Source of the DNA: Streptomyces barringtoniae
GTDB taxonomy: Bacteria; Actinomycetota; Actinomycetes; Streptomycetales; Streptomycetaceae
Assembly: GCF_020819595.1 (NCBI RefSeq)
Contig: NZ_JAJHNP010000001.1
Span: 186,001-250,000, forward strand
Reading direction: 5' to 3'
Length of the DNA: 64,000 nucleotides
Part shown: positions 63,871 through 64,000 of the stretch, one piece after another
Position numbering within the stretch: position 1 is the stretch's first letter
Layout of the letters: every line of letters begins with the position of its first letter
Made by a program: the position numbers and the translations under genes
Notes under the pieces: model-generated
What the model saw: only the letters and a program-made list of their open reading frames with translations
Database searches by the model: none
Told to the model about the DNA's origin: nothing

Positions 63871-64000
63871 ATGGCTGCGGCTCACGGACGAATGTCGGAC
63901 AGCGCTGACGGAATGGACGACGTGAAGGACACCGAGGAGGCGGACCGGCGTTCCGGTACTCCGGACCCGCCGGCTTTCCGGGCCGCGGTCGACGCCCTGC
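63871..64000 (+). CDS. DUF3000 family protein, 5' part
   Basis: The window ends 130 bases into a plus-strand gene divergent from hemE. It reads [20 protein letters not shown], then [14 protein letters not shown] sequence, the usual opening of DUF3000 proteins, which in streptomycetes lie beside hemE. The first ATG is at 63871; an internal ATG at 63892 is a possible start. No stop occurs before the window end. Function unknown. Confidence 0.6.
   Translation, partial: MAAAHGRMSDSADGMDDVKDTEEADRRSGTPDPPAFRAAVDAL

Overview
This window comes from a chromosome of a Streptomyces or very close relative. GC is high with a strong G/C bias at third codon positions, GTG starts are common, genes overlap by ATGA/GTGA, and several genes are streptomycete hallmarks: a two-domain geosmin synthase, a CprB-type gamma-butyrolactone receptor homologue, the DUF6230/DUF6114 pair, a SpoIIE/PP2C phosphatase and the HemQ/HemY/HemE set. 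I recall cprB (SCO6071) lying beside the geosmin synthase gene (SCO6073) in S. coelicolor, so this looks like a conserved chromosomal stretch rather than an island. I see no rRNA, tRNA, transposase, integrase or CRISPR array.

Layout. 1-7 kb: the 3' end of treZ, an atypical phosphotransferase, an M24 peptidase, a PDZ membrane protein, a decayed LysR gene beside a duplicated non-coding block, and a CotA/PhsA-type multicopper oxidase. 7-14 kb: geosmin synthase, a broken LLM-type flavin oxidoreductase gene, an alpha/beta hydrolase translationally coupled to a P450, a DUF89 damage-control phosphatase and the CprB-like regulator. 14-24 kb: an AA10 LPMO, a secreted unknown, DUF6230-DUF6114, an arsR-mgtA-tatA run, an Lrp/AsnC regulator and an MFS exporter. 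24-31 kb: an osmoprotectant ABC transporter (ATPase, two permeases, binding protein) and a ferric-reductase-like/FMN-binding/ApbE operon. 31-40 kb: PP2C phosphatase, murC-msrB, RDD protein plus a 9-residue-repeat protein, a RibD-type reductase and a ZapE-like ATPase. 40-50 kb: beta-carbonic anhydrase plus SulP, an SPFH protein, a PEBP lipoprotein, PPK2, a small secreted protein, a FAD-Rieske fusion, a NodB deacetylase, an ABC exporter pair and a PTH2 protein. 50-55 kb: TetR, a mycothiol-enzyme-like protein, a DUF692 (MNIO) enzyme with an extra C-terminal domain, a DUF4142 protein and a TIGR04222-like membrane protein. 55-64 kb: a TAP-like peptidase, hemQ, hemY/cgoX, a DUF4349 lipoprotein, a CoA-disulfide-reductase-like enzyme, a rhomboid protease, hemE and the start of a DUF3000 gene.

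How genes work together. HemE, HemY/CgoX and HemQ are steps of the coproporphyrin-dependent haem pathway of Gram-positive bacteria. The ferric-reductase-like membrane protein, the exported FMN-binding protein and ApbE form a plausible unit that moves electrons outward to a covalent flavin. Carbonic anhydrase and SulP overlap by 4 bp and suggest coupled bicarbonate uptake and interconversion. The MNIO/TIGR04222 neighbourhood at 51.5-54.8 kb is the most likely place for poorly described biochemistry.

Decay and repeats. Four regulatory or metabolic genes survive only as frameshifted pieces: LysR near 4.2 kb, LLM near 9.8 kb, a fused response-regulator/kinase scrap near 30.7 kb and AraC near 34.4 kb. 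Three related GC-rich intergenic elements, several perfect hairpins, a palindrome pair at 39.4-39.5 kb and two in-gene repeat arrays (proV tail, 9-residue-repeat gene) are the main non-gene structures. All functional calls come from reading motifs by eye; no database search was run.
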